The position numbers were made by a program, and so were the translations under genes. Below are positions 18,206-26,490 of a stretch of 64,000 bases of DNA, in pieces. How positions within the stretch are numbered: position 1 is the first letter of the stretch; each line of letters begins with the position of its first letter. Below the pieces are notes generated by a model, which saw only the letters and a program-made list of their open reading frames with translations, ran no database searches and was not told where the DNA came from. The stretch comes from JACMLD01 sp039916305 (GTDB taxonomy: Bacteria; Bacteroidota; Bacteroidia; Chitinophagales; Chitinophagaceae), in assembly GCA_039916305.1 (NCBI GenBank), contig JBDSLR010000027.1, positions 62,001 through 126,000 of the forward strand. The letters run 5' to 3'.

Positions 18206-18604
18206 TTAATAAATGTGGCAAAGCACTTCTCCGCCTACATTTTGAACTTTAGCTTCTTTATCTGTCATTACTCCTTTAGAAGTAGACAAAATAGCTACAC
18301 CCAGGCCATTCTTTACACGTTTGAAATCTGCTGGTTTTGAGTAAGTACGCAGACCGGGACGGCTAATTCTTTCCAGTGTTTTGATAGCAGGCTCCTTTGT
18401 TGTAGGATCATACTTCAACGCTATTTTAATTACGCCCTGCTTGTTGTCGTCTTCAAATTTGTACTTAAGGATATAACCTTTTTCATACAAAATTTCTGTC
18501 ATGCGCTTTTTGAGGTTAGAAGCCGGTATTTCAACAATACGGTGATTAGCCATTTGTGCATTACGGATTCTGGTCAAAAAGTCTGCAATAGGATCAGTTA
18601 CCAT
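18206..18604 (-). CDS. rpsH: 30S ribosomal protein S8
   Basis: 132 aa. Starts MVTDPIADFLTRIRNAQ and ends in the S8 signature ILSTSKGVMTDKEAKVQNVG followed by GEVLCHIY. S8 binds helix 21 of 16S rRNA and in E. coli represses the spc operon; similar autoregulation here is not visible. Standard position after rpsN. Confidence 0.97.
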   Translation of the reverse strand: MVTDPIADFLTRIRNAQMANHRIVEIPASNLKKRMTEILYEKGYILKYKFEDDNKQGVIKIALKYDPTTKEPAIKTLERISRPGLRTYSKPADFKRVKNGLGVAILSTSKGVMTDKEAKVQNVGGEVLCHIY

Positions 18605-18701
18605 TGTTTATCTGAAATTGATAGTTTAAAAAAAAAATTACAATGCGATATCCTATGATATCATGTTCGCCGTTAATGGAATTTATGAACGGCAGCCAGT
18701 A

Positions 18702-18971
18702 TTACCAGCTTGCTTTTCTTACGCCTGGTATTTTACCGTTTAATGCCATATCCCTGAAGGATACACGGCTAAGACCAAAGTAGCGTATGTAACCACGCGG
18801 ACGGCCTGTTAGCTGGCAACGGTTTTTTAAACGCACAGGCGAAGCATTTTTGGGCAAAGCGTCCAATCCTGCATAATCACCGGCGGCTTTAAGTGCTGCT
18901 CTTTTTTCAGCATACCGGGCTACCAGTACTTCTCTTTTTTTCTGCCTGGCTGTTACTGATGTTTTTGCCAT
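18702..18971 (-). CDS. rpsN: 30S ribosomal protein S14, zinc-free type
   Basis: 89 aa. The long, zinc-independent form: it lacks the paired CxxC motifs of the short S14 and has only one cysteine, in RLKNRCQLTGRPRGYIRYFG. C-terminus RDMALNGKIPGVRKASW is the family ending. It sits between rplE and rpsH as usual. Confidence 0.97.
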   Translation of the reverse strand: MAKTSVTARQKKREVLVARYAEKRAALKAAGDYAGLDALPKNASPVRLKNRCQLTGRPRGYIRYFGLSRVSFRDMALNGKIPGVRKASW

Positions 18972-19061
18972 TATTTATTATTTAGTATTTAGATTTTAGT
19001 AGCCAGATTTCCGCATGTTTTGCCTGGTCTGAATACTCAGTACTATTATCTTTAATCGCTC

Positions 19062-19637
19062 TTACTCTACTTCTTTCTTTGCGTTCTTAAACGGCATGCC
19101 AAGTTCTTTCAGCAATTCATACGCTTCTTCATTGGTACCTGCAGTTGTCACAAACGTGATGTCCATACCGGTAATCTTGTTCACTTTATCAATATCAATT
19201 TCCGGGAAAATGATCTGTTCAGTTATTCCTAAAGTATAGTTGCCACGGCCATCAAATGATTTCTCATTGATACCTTTAAAATCGCGTACGCGTGGCAATG
19301 CAGTGGAAATAAACCTGTCAAGAAACTCATACATCTTACCACCACGCAGTGTTACCCTTGTACCGATGGGCATATTTTTACGCAGCTTAAAGTTAGAGAT
19401 ATCCTTCTTACTCATAGTAGCAATGGCTTTCTGACCAGTTATCTGGGTCATTTCATCGAGCGCAATGTCTATCAGTTTTTTATCATTTACTGCACCGTTC
19501 ACACCACGGTTCAGGCAGATTTTTTCCAGCCTTGGAACCTGCATTACGCTTTTATAACTGAAACGCTTTTGCAAAGCAGGTACAACATCTTTTTTGTACT
19601 TATCTGCCAGGCGCGGGGAATATTTTGTTGTGCTCAT
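19062..19637 (-). CDS. rplE: 50S ribosomal protein L5
   Basis: 191 aa from ATG 19637 (MSTTKYSPRLADKY); a frame extending to a TTG at 19658 is less likely. Family motifs: RLEKICLNRGVN, ITGQKAIATMSKKDISNFKL, the RVTLRGGKMYEFLDRF loop and GNYTLGITEQIIFPEIDIDK. L5 binds 5S rRNA and contacts the P-site tRNA. It follows rplX by 42 bp. Confidence 0.97.
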   Translation of the reverse strand: MSTTKYSPRLADKYKKDVVPALQKRFSYKSVMQVPRLEKICLNRGVNGAVNDKKLIDIALDEMTQITGQKAIATMSKKDISNFKLRKNMPIGTRVTLRGGKMYEFLDRFISTALPRVRDFKGINEKSFDGRGNYTLGITEQIIFPEIDIDKVNKITGMDITFVTTAGTNEEAYELLKELGMPFKNAKKEVE

Positions 19638-19679
19638 TTCTTTGTTTTTTTCTGTCAACTGCTATTAAGAAACAGGTAA

Positions 19680-20018
19680 TTATTTTATAACCTCACCGGA
19701 TTTTTTTGATATGCGTACCAGTTTACCGGTTTCCCTGCTGCGTTTTACTTTTGTAGCAACACCTTTTTTAGCATCCCATAACATCACATTGCTGATATGG
19801 ATCTTCGCCTCTTTCTTCACAATACCACCTTTGGTGTTTTGTGCAGAAGGCTTTGTATGCTTGGTAATAATGTTAGCGCCCTCAACCAGCAATTTGCTTT
19901 CTTCAGGGTACAATTCCAGCACTTTACGGGGTTTTGTAACGTCTTTATCGTCACCGGTAATAACTACTACCGAATCCCCTTTCTTAATGCTGAATTTTGC
20001 TTTAAATCTGTTACTCAT
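19680..20018 (-). CDS. rplX: 50S ribosomal protein L24
   Basis: 112 aa. KOW motif at the N-terminus (KGDSVVVITGDDKDVTKPRKVLE) and the L24 core motif EGANIITKHTKPSAQNTKGG. L24 starts large-subunit assembly. Its 108-bp upstream spacer carries a palindromic repeat similar to the one before rplN. Confidence 0.97.
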   Translation of the reverse strand: MSNRFKAKFSIKKGDSVVVITGDDKDVTKPRKVLELYPEESKLLVEGANIITKHTKPSAQNTKGGIVKKEAKIHISNVMLWDAKKGVATKVKRSRETGKLVRISKKSGEVIK

Positions 20019-20025
20019 TTTTTAA

Positions 20026-20126
20026 GCTTTGAGCTATTAGCCGCGGGCTGCGAACAATAGCAAAATAAACAATTTATCTTTTCAAACTGATGGCTTACAG
20101 CACGTCGCTCCAGGCCCACAGCTTTC
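20026..20126. repeat. Palindromic spacer element before rplX
   Basis: Contains AGCTTTGAGCTATTAGC(C/T)GCGGGCTGCG-type sequence at 20031-20055 that recurs, nearly identical, at 20505-20530, plus complementary GCTTACAGC/CCACAGC words toward the rplN side. Confidence 0.55.
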
Positions 20127-20495
20127 TTACAATACTTCCGGCGCCAAAGAAATTATCTTCATGTATCCTTTATCACGCAATTCCCTGGCAACCGGCCCAA
20201 AAATACGTGTACCACGTGGCTCATCAGCAGGGTTCAGCAATACAACAGCATTATCATCAAAACGTATGTAAGAACCATCTTTACGGCGTAATTTCTTTTT
20301 AGTACGTACGATAACAGCTTTGGTAACGGTACCTTTTTTAATGCCACCTGCAGGCAGGGCATCCTTTACTGTTACAACAATTTTATCACCGATACCGGCA
20401 TAATCCTGTCCGCTGTTTCCGAGAACGCGTATACATAGTACTTCTTTAGCACCACTGTTATCAGCTACGTTCAATCTGCTTTCCTGCTGAATCAT
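20127..20495 (-). CDS. rplN: 50S ribosomal protein L14
   Basis: 122 aa, exactly the family length. Motifs: MIQQESRLNVADNSGAKEV at the start, GGIKKGTVTKAVIVRTKK, and the signature RIFGPVARELRDKGYMKIIS before the C-terminus. L14 sits at the subunit interface. Standard order rpsQ-rplN-rplX. Confidence 0.97.
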   Translation of the reverse strand: MIQQESRLNVADNSGAKEVLCIRVLGNSGQDYAGIGDKIVVTVKDALPAGGIKKGTVTKAVIVRTKKKLRRKDGSYIRFDDNAVVLLNPADEPRGTRIFGPVARELRDKGYMKIISLAPEVL

Positions 20496-20497
20496 TT

Positions 20498-20610
20498 TTT
20501 TAGCTTTGAGCTATTAGCTGCGGGCTGCGCGAGCTATAGCAATTAAACAATTTTTCTTCAGAATGCCGTAGGCTTAAAGCTCATCACTCAAAGCGCACAG
20601 CCGGTATTCG
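20498..20610. repeat. Palindromic spacer element before rplN
   Basis: Shares about 28 bp with the element before rplX (AGCTTTGAGCTATTAGCTGC at 20505-20524, then GGGCTGCG). The far end holds GGCTTAAAGCTCATCACTC, partly complementary to the near end, so an imperfect hairpin can form in the transcript. Confidence 0.55.
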
Positions 20611-20868
20611 TTATTTCACTTTCTCCACTATCTCTACCAGTCTCCAGCGTTTTGTTTTGCTGAGCGGACGGGTCTCCATTATTTTAACAGTATCACCAAT
20701 ACTGCATTCACTTTTTTCATCGTGCGCGTGAAATCTGGTAGTCTTTTTTACAAACTTACCGTAGATAGGGTGTTTTACTTTTCTTTCAACCGCAACAGTG
20801 ACTGTTTTAGTCATTTTGTTGCTGGTTACAACACCTGTTCTTGTTTTACGCAAATTTCTTTCTTCCAT
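20611..20868 (-). CDS. rpsQ: 30S ribosomal protein S17
   Basis: 85 aa OB-fold protein. Starts MEERNLRKTRTGVVTSNKM, with TVTVAVERKVKHPIYGKF and the S17 signature GDTVKIMETRPLSKTKRWRL. Binds 16S rRNA near helix 11. Follows rpmC by 23 bp. Confidence 0.97.
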   Translation of the reverse strand: MEERNLRKTRTGVVTSNKMTKTVTVAVERKVKHPIYGKFVKKTTRFHAHDEKSECSIGDTVKIMETRPLSKTKRWRLVEIVEKVK

Positions 20869-20891
20869 AATAATCCCTGGTTATAAGTTAT

Positions 20892-21101
20892 TTAGAAACC
20901 GAGTTGTTTTTTCTTTAATGCAGTTTGCAGACGTGCAATGTCCTTTCTAAGGTCACGTATACTCATCGGGTTCTCCAGTGGAGAAATAGTATGAGCAAAT
21001 TCAAGTTTTTTCAACCGTAGCTGATCTTCTTTAATGCGGGCACTGATTTCGCCATCATTTAAGCCAGCTATACTTTTTACGAATTCAATTCTCTTAGACA
21101 T
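20892..21101 (-). CDS. rpmC: 50S ribosomal protein L29
   Basis: 69 aa, all-helical coiled-coil protein: SAIAGLNDGEIS-like start (SIAGLNDGEISARIKEDQLR) and the L29 signature NPMSIRDLRKDIARLQTALK. It lies at the peptide exit tunnel. Standard position between rplP and rpsQ. Confidence 0.96.
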   Translation of the reverse strand: MSKRIEFVKSIAGLNDGEISARIKEDQLRLKKLEFAHTISPLENPMSIRDLRKDIARLQTALKKKQLGF

Positions 21102-21195
21102 TTTTTCTATTTTGATACATTAATTTTCATTAATGCTGTATTCAAATATTCATTTCAGCCAATGCTGCCTGCACGCCCCCTCTCTGCTTTCCTTA

Positions 21196-21615
21196 TTATG
21201 CATTCACATCGCGGCGCGTAACAAACCTGGTTTTAATGGGAAGCTTCTGGGCAGCCAGCAACATCGCTTCTTTAGCAGTTGCAGCTGAAACACCATCGGC
21301 TTCAAACAGGATGCGTCCTGGCTTTACCACAGCCGCCCACCCTTCCGGGTTACCTTTACCTTTACCCATACGTACTTCTGCAGGTTTTGCGGTAACGGGC
21401 TTGTCAGGGAAAATTCTGATCCAAACACTTCCTTCACGTTTCATTGCACGGGTCATTGCCTGGCGGGCAGCTTCAATCTGGCGCTCGCTCATATGCACTG
21501 TATCCAATGCTTTGAGGCCAAATGAACCAAATGCAAGCGTAGTTCCGCGTTTTGCATTTCCTTTAACCGGCATTTTCTGCGACTTCCTGTGCTTTGTTCT
21601 TTTCGGTTGTAACAT
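21196..21615 (-). CDS. rplP: 50S ribosomal protein L16
   Basis: 139 aa. Starts MLQPKRTKHRKSQKMPVKGN; contains KREGSVWIRIFPDKPVTAKP and the signature RMGKGKGNPEGWAAVVKPGR. L16 organises the A-site region of 23S rRNA. Standard position between rpsC and rpmC. Confidence 0.97.
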   Translation of the reverse strand: MLQPKRTKHRKSQKMPVKGNAKRGTTLAFGSFGLKALDTVHMSERQIEAARQAMTRAMKREGSVWIRIFPDKPVTAKPAEVRMGKGKGNPEGWAAVVKPGRILFEADGVSAATAKEAMLLAAQKLPIKTRFVTRRDVNA

Positions 21616-21690
21616 TTTATAAAGCTTTGTAGAACCGGACTTTCAATCCTTATCTAATTGAACTTATACTTTGACTAATCTATAAGGGTG

Positions 21691-22521
21691 TTATCTTCTT
21701 CCGCCGCCACCACTTGGTCCACCAGGACCTCTTCCGCCACCACCACCGGCCGGCCTTCTGTCTCCGCCGCCACCGCCGCCTCTTCTGTCGTCTCTGCGAT
21801 CAGGGCGCTCGTCTCTCCTGTCTGGTCTTCTATCTCCGCCTGGTCCGTCATTCTTACCACCAGTTACGAAATTTGGATTCAAATCACGCTTGGTCAAAAT
21901 CTCACCTTTACATATCCAAACCTTGATACCAATTTTACCATATACGGTAAGCGCAAATACATTGGCATAATCAATATCCATACGCAGTGTATGCAACGGC
22001 GTACGGCCTTGTTTAATTTCTTCAGAACGGGCAATTTCAGCTCCACCCAAACGGCCACTGGCTTTTACCTTGATACCTTCAGCGCCCATACGTAACGCAG
22101 AAGCAATCGCCATTTTAATAGCCCTTTTGAAATTGATACGGTTTTCTATCTGTTTTGCGATGGTGTCAGCAACAATCATAGCATCCAGTTCGGGACGGCG
22201 TATTTCAAGAATGTTGATCTGCACATCATCTTTACCAGTCAGCTTCTTCAACTCTTCTTTAATACGGTCTACTTCACCACCACCTTTACCGATGATAATA
22301 CCGGGCTTGGAAGTATGGATAGTTATGATAAGTTTACCCAGTGTACGCTCAATAACAATTTTGGAAATACCGCCTTTATTGATACGTGCAATCAGGTAAG
22401 TACGGATTCTCGTGTCCTCAATCAGCCTGGAAGCAAAATCTTTTCTGCTTGCATACCAATTGCTTTCCCATCCGCGGATGATACCTAACCTGTTACCAAT
22501 AGGATTTGTTTTTTGACCCAT
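21691..22521 (-). CDS. rpsC: 30S ribosomal protein S3 with RG-rich tail
   Basis: 276 aa. KH domain with IGKGGGEVDRIKEELKKLTG (residues about 77-96) and C-terminal S3 fold with GLGGAEIARSEEIKQGRTPL-like sequence (RLGGAEIARSEEIKQGRTPL) and YGKIGIKVWICKGEIL. S3 lines the mRNA entry pore and has helicase-related activity in E. coli. After about residue 225 a low-complexity tail follows, repeats of RPDRRDE/RRDDRR then Gly-rich GGGGGGDRRP and ending GGGGRR, making the protein about 40 residues longer than E. coli S3. The tail is in frame and ends in a proper stop. Confidence 0.96.
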   Translation of the reverse strand: MGQKTNPIGNRLGIIRGWESNWYASRKDFASRLIEDTRIRTYLIARINKGGISKIVIERTLGKLIITIHTSKPGIIIGKGGGEVDRIKEELKKLTGKDDVQINILEIRRPELDAMIVADTIAKQIENRINFKRAIKMAIASALRMGAEGIKVKASGRLGGAEIARSEEIKQGRTPLHTLRMDIDYANVFALTVYGKIGIKVWICKGEILTKRDLNPNFVTGGKNDGPGGDRRPDRRDERPDRRDDRRGGGGGGDRRPAGGGGGRGPGGPSGGGGRR

Positions 22522-22539
22522 ATCCGTTTTATTAGTTGA

Positions 22540-22902
22540 TTAGTTATTTTGTTTTTGTTCTGCAATTACTTTTGTGTCTACGATAACCGTTACATGGTTG
22601 CTGCGCTTGCGCACACGGTAACCACGGCCCTGAGGAGCGGGACGCATACGTTTCAGTGTTCTTGCGCCGTCAACAAAGATTGTCTTTACAATTAAACCAC
22701 CTTCATCGCCATTTTCATTCTTCTGTTTCCAGTTGTTGATGGCAGATAAAACCAGCTTGCGTAACGGAGTAGATGAGTGCTGGGGATGAAATTCTAAAAA
22801 AGCAATCGCCTTTTCAACATTCAGTCCGCGGATCTCATCGGCCAGCAAACGCATTTTGCGTGGCGACGTGGGATAATTTCTAAGTTTAGCTACAGCTTCC
22901 AT
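22540..22902 (-). CDS. rplV: 50S ribosomal protein L22
   Basis: 120 aa. Starts MEAVAKLRNYPTSPRKMRLL, with the family motif KTIFVDGARTLKRMRPAPQG and beta-hairpin ending RGYRVRKRSNHVTVIV that lines the peptide tunnel. Follows rpsS by 22 bp. Confidence 0.97.
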   Translation of the reverse strand: MEAVAKLRNYPTSPRKMRLLADEIRGLNVEKAIAFLEFHPQHSSTPLRKLVLSAINNWKQKNENGDEGGLIVKTIFVDGARTLKRMRPAPQGRGYRVRKRSNHVTVIVDTKVIAEQKQNN

Positions 22903-22924
22903 TGTTGATCAATTCTTAAATTAA

Positions 22925-23197
22925 TTAAGCTATTTTCTTGCTTGAGTGTCCTTTAAAGTTGCGGGTAGGTGCAAATTCTCCCAGCTTATGGCCAACCATA
23001 AACTCTGTTACATACACGGGAATAAATTTATTGCCGTTGTGTACCGCAAACGTATGTCCTACAAAATCAGGCGTGATGGTAGACCTGCGGCTCCATGTTT
23101 TAATGACACCTTTCTTGGCTTTACCTTCATTAACTGATAACACCTTTTTTTCAAGATGTTCTGCAACGTAAGGACCTTTTTTAATTGAACGACCCAT
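22925..23197 (-). CDS. rpsS: 30S ribosomal protein S19
   Basis: 90 aa. Starts MGRSIKKGPYVAEHLEKKV; signature HNGNKFIPVYVTEFMVGHKL and the end GEFAPTRNFKGHSSKK are typical. S19 sits in the head of the small subunit. A 146-bp spacer with a palindromic repeat separates it from rplB. Confidence 0.97.
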   Translation of the reverse strand: MGRSIKKGPYVAEHLEKKVLSVNEGKAKKGVIKTWSRRSTITPDFVGHTFAVHNGNKFIPVYVTEFMVGHKLGEFAPTRNFKGHSSKKIA

Positions 23198-23202
23198 TTT
23201 AT

Positions 23203-23343
23203 AAATTTGAAAATTTGAAAATGCCCGCCCGGATTAAGCCGTTCGGACGGGTGGAAGTGTGAAAATTCCACCGTCAAAGTTTATTTATTCTATGAGCAAA
23301 CATGGAATTCATTTTCACATTCCCACACTTGCACATTTACACA
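23203..23343. repeat. Imperfect palindromic element between rplB and rpsS
   Basis: One half iterates AATTTGAAAATTTG and GTGTGAAAATT; the other half iterates complements (TTTTCACATTCC, GCACATTTACACATTA). Inside is a GC-rich hairpin around 23222-23252 (CCCGCCCGGA facing TTCGGACGGG). Confidence 0.5.
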
Positions 23344-24183
23344 TTACTTGGCTATCTTCTTACCGTCTTTCCGCTGGATAATTAATTTATCGCTGCCTTT
23401 ACCCCTGGTACGTGTTTTCAATCCTCTTGAATACTGACCATTCCTGCTGCGGGGCTGACCACCTGAAGCTTTACCTTCACCACCACCCATCGGGTGATCT
23501 ACCGGGTTCATGGCAACACCACGTACCCTTGGCCTGATACCTCTCCAAACATTACGGCCAGCTTTACCCATGCTCTGCAAACTATGGTCGCTGTTGCTAA
23601 CCACACCTACTGTAGCAAAACAGTTAATCAATACTTTTCTCAACTCACCGCTGGGCATTTTTAATACACCATACTTTTCTTCCTTATTGCTCAACTGCGC
23701 AGAAGAACCGGCACTTCTTGCTATTTTACCACCCTGGGTAGGCTGCATTTCAATGTTGTGCACCATGGTTCCCAATGGCATATTCTTCAACTGCAAAGCA
23801 TTTCCTATTTCTGGTGCTACGCTGTCACCACTTATAACTGTACCACCTACCTGTAAACCCTGTGGAGCAAGTATATAGCGTTTTTCACCATCCACGTAAT
23901 TAAGCAAAGCGATAAATGCTGTACGGTATGGATCATATTCAATACTTACTACAGTAGCAGGTATATTCTTTTTGTCCCTTTTGAAGTCAATGATACGGTA
24001 CATCCTTTTGTGACCACCACCCATATAGCGCATTGCTCTTCTGCCCTGCACGTTTCTACCTGCAGTAGATTTTACTTTTTCCAACAGGCTTTTTTCTGGT
24101 GTATCGGAAGTAATTTCAGCGTAAGCATTACCAATTCTCCAGCGGGTGCCGGCGGTCATTGGTTTGTATTTCTTCAGTGCCAT
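23344..24183 (-). CDS. rplB: 50S ribosomal protein L2
   Basis: 279 aa, the normal length. N-terminal MALKKYKPMTAGTRWRIG, central RKVLINCFATVGVVSNSDHS, and the peptidyl-transferase-proximal loop RGVAMNPVDHPMGGGEGKAS with the conserved His of the family. Ends in a basic tail. L2 helps subunit joining and tRNA binding. Standard position after rplW. Confidence 0.97.
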   Translation of the reverse strand: MALKKYKPMTAGTRWRIGNAYAEITSDTPEKSLLEKVKSTAGRNVQGRRAMRYMGGGHKRMYRIIDFKRDKKNIPATVVSIEYDPYRTAFIALLNYVDGEKRYILAPQGLQVGGTVISGDSVAPEIGNALQLKNMPLGTMVHNIEMQPTQGGKIARSAGSSAQLSNKEEKYGVLKMPSGELRKVLINCFATVGVVSNSDHSLQSMGKAGRNVWRGIRPRVRGVAMNPVDHPMGGGEGKASGGQPRSRNGQYSRGLKTRTRGKGSDKLIIQRKDGKKIAK

Positions 24184-24239
24184 TTTTATTGTTTTATGCG
24201 GAATTTTCAGCTCCGCGGCTATAATTACTTTATTACCTT

Positions 24240-24539
24240 TTAAACAGTAGCGTACAGATCAATTGTCTCACCTTCTGATACCGTTACCAGCGCTTTTTTA
24301 TAAGCAGGTTTCTGACCTTTGATATAACCGGCTTTGGTAAACCTTGTTTTGCTTTTACCAGGTATAACAGCTGTGTTTACATCAATCACTGTTACGCCGT
24401 AAAAACCTTCAATGGCCTTTTTTATTTCTAATTTATTGGCCTTCCTGTTTACTTTAAAAGCATAGCGGCGCAGTTTTTCCTGCTGGGCGTTTGCTTTTTC
24501 TGTCAAAATCGGCTTTATTAAAACTTCAGAGAGTATCAT
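24240..24539 (-). CDS. rplW: 50S ribosomal protein L23
   Basis: 99 aa. Motifs LIKPILTEKANAQQ, RYAFKVNRKANKLEIKKAIE, VIDVNTAVIPGKSKTRF. L23 sits at the tunnel exit and docks trigger factor and SRP. Located 27 bp after rplD. Confidence 0.97.
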   Translation of the reverse strand: MILSEVLIKPILTEKANAQQEKLRRYAFKVNRKANKLEIKKAIEGFYGVTVIDVNTAVIPGKSKTRFTKAGYIKGQKPAYKKALVTVSEGETIDLYATV

Positions 24540-24566
24540 CTCTTATAAATTTAGTTCTGTTATTAA

Positions 24567-25205
24567 TTATGCAACGGCTTCTACAGCTTCTTCTGAAAAA
24601 ACTTTTGCTGCGTTTTCTGTCAATACCAGTACCTGAGCGTTTACAATATCGTATGTATTGATATCGGCCAGCAGGCTACCACCAACAGATATAATATTGC
24701 GAAGACTGAGATACAGATTATCATTGAACTCAGGCGACACAAACAATGTTTTTTTACCATCCAGCTTCAAATCTTTCAATATACCTGCAAACTGTTTGGT
24801 GCTTGGTTTGTCAATGCTGATCTCTTCCACAACCATGATAGCATTTTCTTTTGCTTTATGTGATAAAGCAGAAATTTTTGCCAGGTCTTTTACTTTACGG
24901 TTCAACTTGAAATCCCAGCTATGCGGTTTAGGACCGAAAATGGTACCACCACCTTTGTACAAAGGGTTACGCAGGTTACCCTTACGGGCACCACCAGTAC
25001 CTTTTTGCTTATGTAATTTTTTAGAAGACCCTTTTACTTCCATACGGGTCTTTACTTTGTGTGTGCCCTGGCGCTGAGCGGCCAGGTACTGCTTTACAGC
25101 CAGGTAAATAACATGATTGTTTGGTTCTACACCAAAAATCTCTTCCGGCAATTCGACTGAACGGCCTGTTTTGTTACCTTTTATATCTATTACATCTACT
25201 TGCAT
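24567..25205 (-). CDS. rplD: 50S ribosomal protein L4
   Basis: 212 aa. N-terminal strand-rich start (MQVDVIDIKGNKTGRSVELP), then the extended loop KLHKQKGTGGARKGNLRNPL, GGGTIFGPKPHSWDFKLNRK, and a Rossmann-like globular domain. In E. coli L4 represses the S10 operon; no such site is asserted here. Located 24 bp after rplC. Confidence 0.97.
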   Translation of the reverse strand: MQVDVIDIKGNKTGRSVELPEEIFGVEPNNHVIYLAVKQYLAAQRQGTHKVKTRMEVKGSSKKLHKQKGTGGARKGNLRNPLYKGGGTIFGPKPHSWDFKLNRKVKDLAKISALSHKAKENAIMVVEEISIDKPSTKQFAGILKDLKLDGKKTLFVSPEFNDNLYLSLRNIISVGGSLLADINTYDIVNAQVLVLTENAAKVFSEEAVEAVA

Positions 25206-25229
25206 CGTAATTCAGTTAAATAGTTGTTG

Positions 25230-25847
25230 TTACTTCAGAATATAAACAATAGAATTAATGTGGCCTGGTACAGAACCACTGATAAGGATGTAATTTTTAT
25301 CAGCAAAAATTTTCATCACTTTCAAACCTTTCAGTTTCACCCTGTCGGAACCCATGCGACCAGCCATACGCATACCTTTCATTACGCGGGCAGCATCAGA
25401 TGAGTTACCCAATGAACCTGGTGCACGTGAACGGTCATGCTGGCCGTGGGACTGACCGCCCACACCATGGAAACCGTGGCGTTTTACAACACCCTGGAAA
25501 CCTTTACCTTTTGTAGTACCTACCACGCTTACTTTTTCACCTTCTGTGAAAACTTCAACGGTGATGGTTTCACCTACATTTTTTTCTATTGAATAATCGC
25601 GGAATTCGCGTGTAATTTTTTTGGCGGGAGTGTTTGCCTTAGCGAAGTGATTCTTTTCAGCGGCTGTTGTGTGCTTGTCTTTTTTGTCGCCGAAACCTAC
25701 CTGAATGGCATCGTAACCGTCTGTTTCTTTCGTTTTAACCTGCGTTACAACATTGGGGCCTGCTTCAATAATGGTACAAGCAGTTTGCTTACCATCGGGG
25801 CCGAAGATGCTTGTCATCCCAATTTTCTTTCCAATAATACCTATCAT
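25230..25847 (-). CDS. rplC: 50S ribosomal protein L3
   Basis: 205 aa from ATG 25847 (MIGIIGKKIGMTSIFGPDGK, the family start); the extension to 25883 adds 12 unrelated residues. Signature GFQGVVKRHGFHGVGGQSHG and the W-finger region GSLGNSSDAARVMKGMRMAG are present. L3 nucleates large-subunit assembly. It is separated from rpsJ by 278 bp, far more than the other spacers of this operon. Confidence 0.97.
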   Translation of the reverse strand: MIGIIGKKIGMTSIFGPDGKQTACTIIEAGPNVVTQVKTKETDGYDAIQVGFGDKKDKHTTAAEKNHFAKANTPAKKITREFRDYSIEKNVGETITVEVFTEGEKVSVVGTTKGKGFQGVVKRHGFHGVGGQSHGQHDRSRAPGSLGNSSDAARVMKGMRMAGRMGSDRVKLKGLKVMKIFADKNYILISGSVPGHINSIVYILK

Positions 25848-26125
25848 CGTTATACAGTTTGCGCCGTATGGTTCAAGAGACAATCCGATGATGGCGTAAA
25901 AACCAATTGGACTTCAATCCCCGTTTACCTACCGACCTTTTCCTTTAGGGGGAAGTACCGGCAGTAAACAAACCCTGAACGGCTTGTTTATATGTACCCC
26001 GGCTCTATGAACCGGGAATTTAACTAATCAGAGCTCTTTTCTCGCGCCGGAGCACGATTGAGAGATGATGAAAATATTTTTAAGAACTATTTTTTTCTTA
26101 CTCCTTTACAGGCAATAAGGGCATA
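25848..26125 (-). promoter_or_regulatory. Candidate structured leader between rpsJ and rplC
   Basis: The 278-bp spacer holds several hairpins: CCCGG/CCGGG (25998-26002 with 26012-26016, nine-base loop) and a 7-bp stem TAAACAA/TTGTTTA (25965-25971 with 25984-25990). GTAAAC at 25964-25969 can instead pair with GTTTAC at 25923-25928, excluding the second stem. No open frame or promoter box was recognised within it. Mutually exclusive stems before a ribosomal gene suggest autoregulation; this is inference. Confidence 0.4.
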
Positions 26126-26431
26126 TTATGCTTTAATTTCAACTTCAACGCCAGAAGGCAAATCAAGCTTGCTCAGTGCATCTACAGTCCTTGAACTGGA
26201 AGTGTAGATATCAAGCAAACGCTTGTGCGTACTTAACTGGAACTGCTCACGCGCTTTCTTGTTTACGTGCGGTGAACGCAATACAGTAAAGATTTTCTTG
26301 TGTGTGGGTAAAGGTATAGGACCTGTAACCACAGCGCCTGTACTGCGCACTGTTTTTACAATCTTCTCTGCAGATTTATCTACCAGATTGTGATCGTAAG
26401 ACTGTAATTTAATTCTGATTCGTTGAGACAT
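26126..26431 (-). CDS. rpsJ: 30S ribosomal protein S10
   Basis: 101 aa. Starts MSQRIRIKLQSYDHNLVDKS; signature TGPIPLPTHKKIFTVLRSPH. S10 (NusE) also joins transcription antitermination complexes. It is the first gene of the ribosomal operon: a well-formed promoter lies 30 bp upstream and the next upstream gene (DUF4126) is 199 bp away. In most Bacteroidota rpsJ directly follows fusA, but here fusA is 7 kb away. Confidence 0.97.
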   Translation of the reverse strand: MSQRIRIKLQSYDHNLVDKSAEKIVKTVRSTGAVVTGPIPLPTHKKIFTVLRSPHVNKKAREQFQLSTHKRLLDIYTSSSRTVDALSKLDLPSGVEVEIKA

Positions 26432-26460
26432 ACGTAAAATCCAGTTTTTAATTGGGGATG

Positions 26461-26490
26461 CAAAGGTAACGGTATGCAGCTAATGGGCAA
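26461..26490 (-). promoter_or_regulatory. Promoter of the S10-spc operon
   Basis: On the minus strand TTG (26488-26490), a 19-bp spacer, then TACCTTTG (26461-26468): a full match to the Bacteroidetes sigma consensus TTG-N19-23-TAnnTTTG. Predicted leader about 25 nt to rpsJ. Confidence 0.8.
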
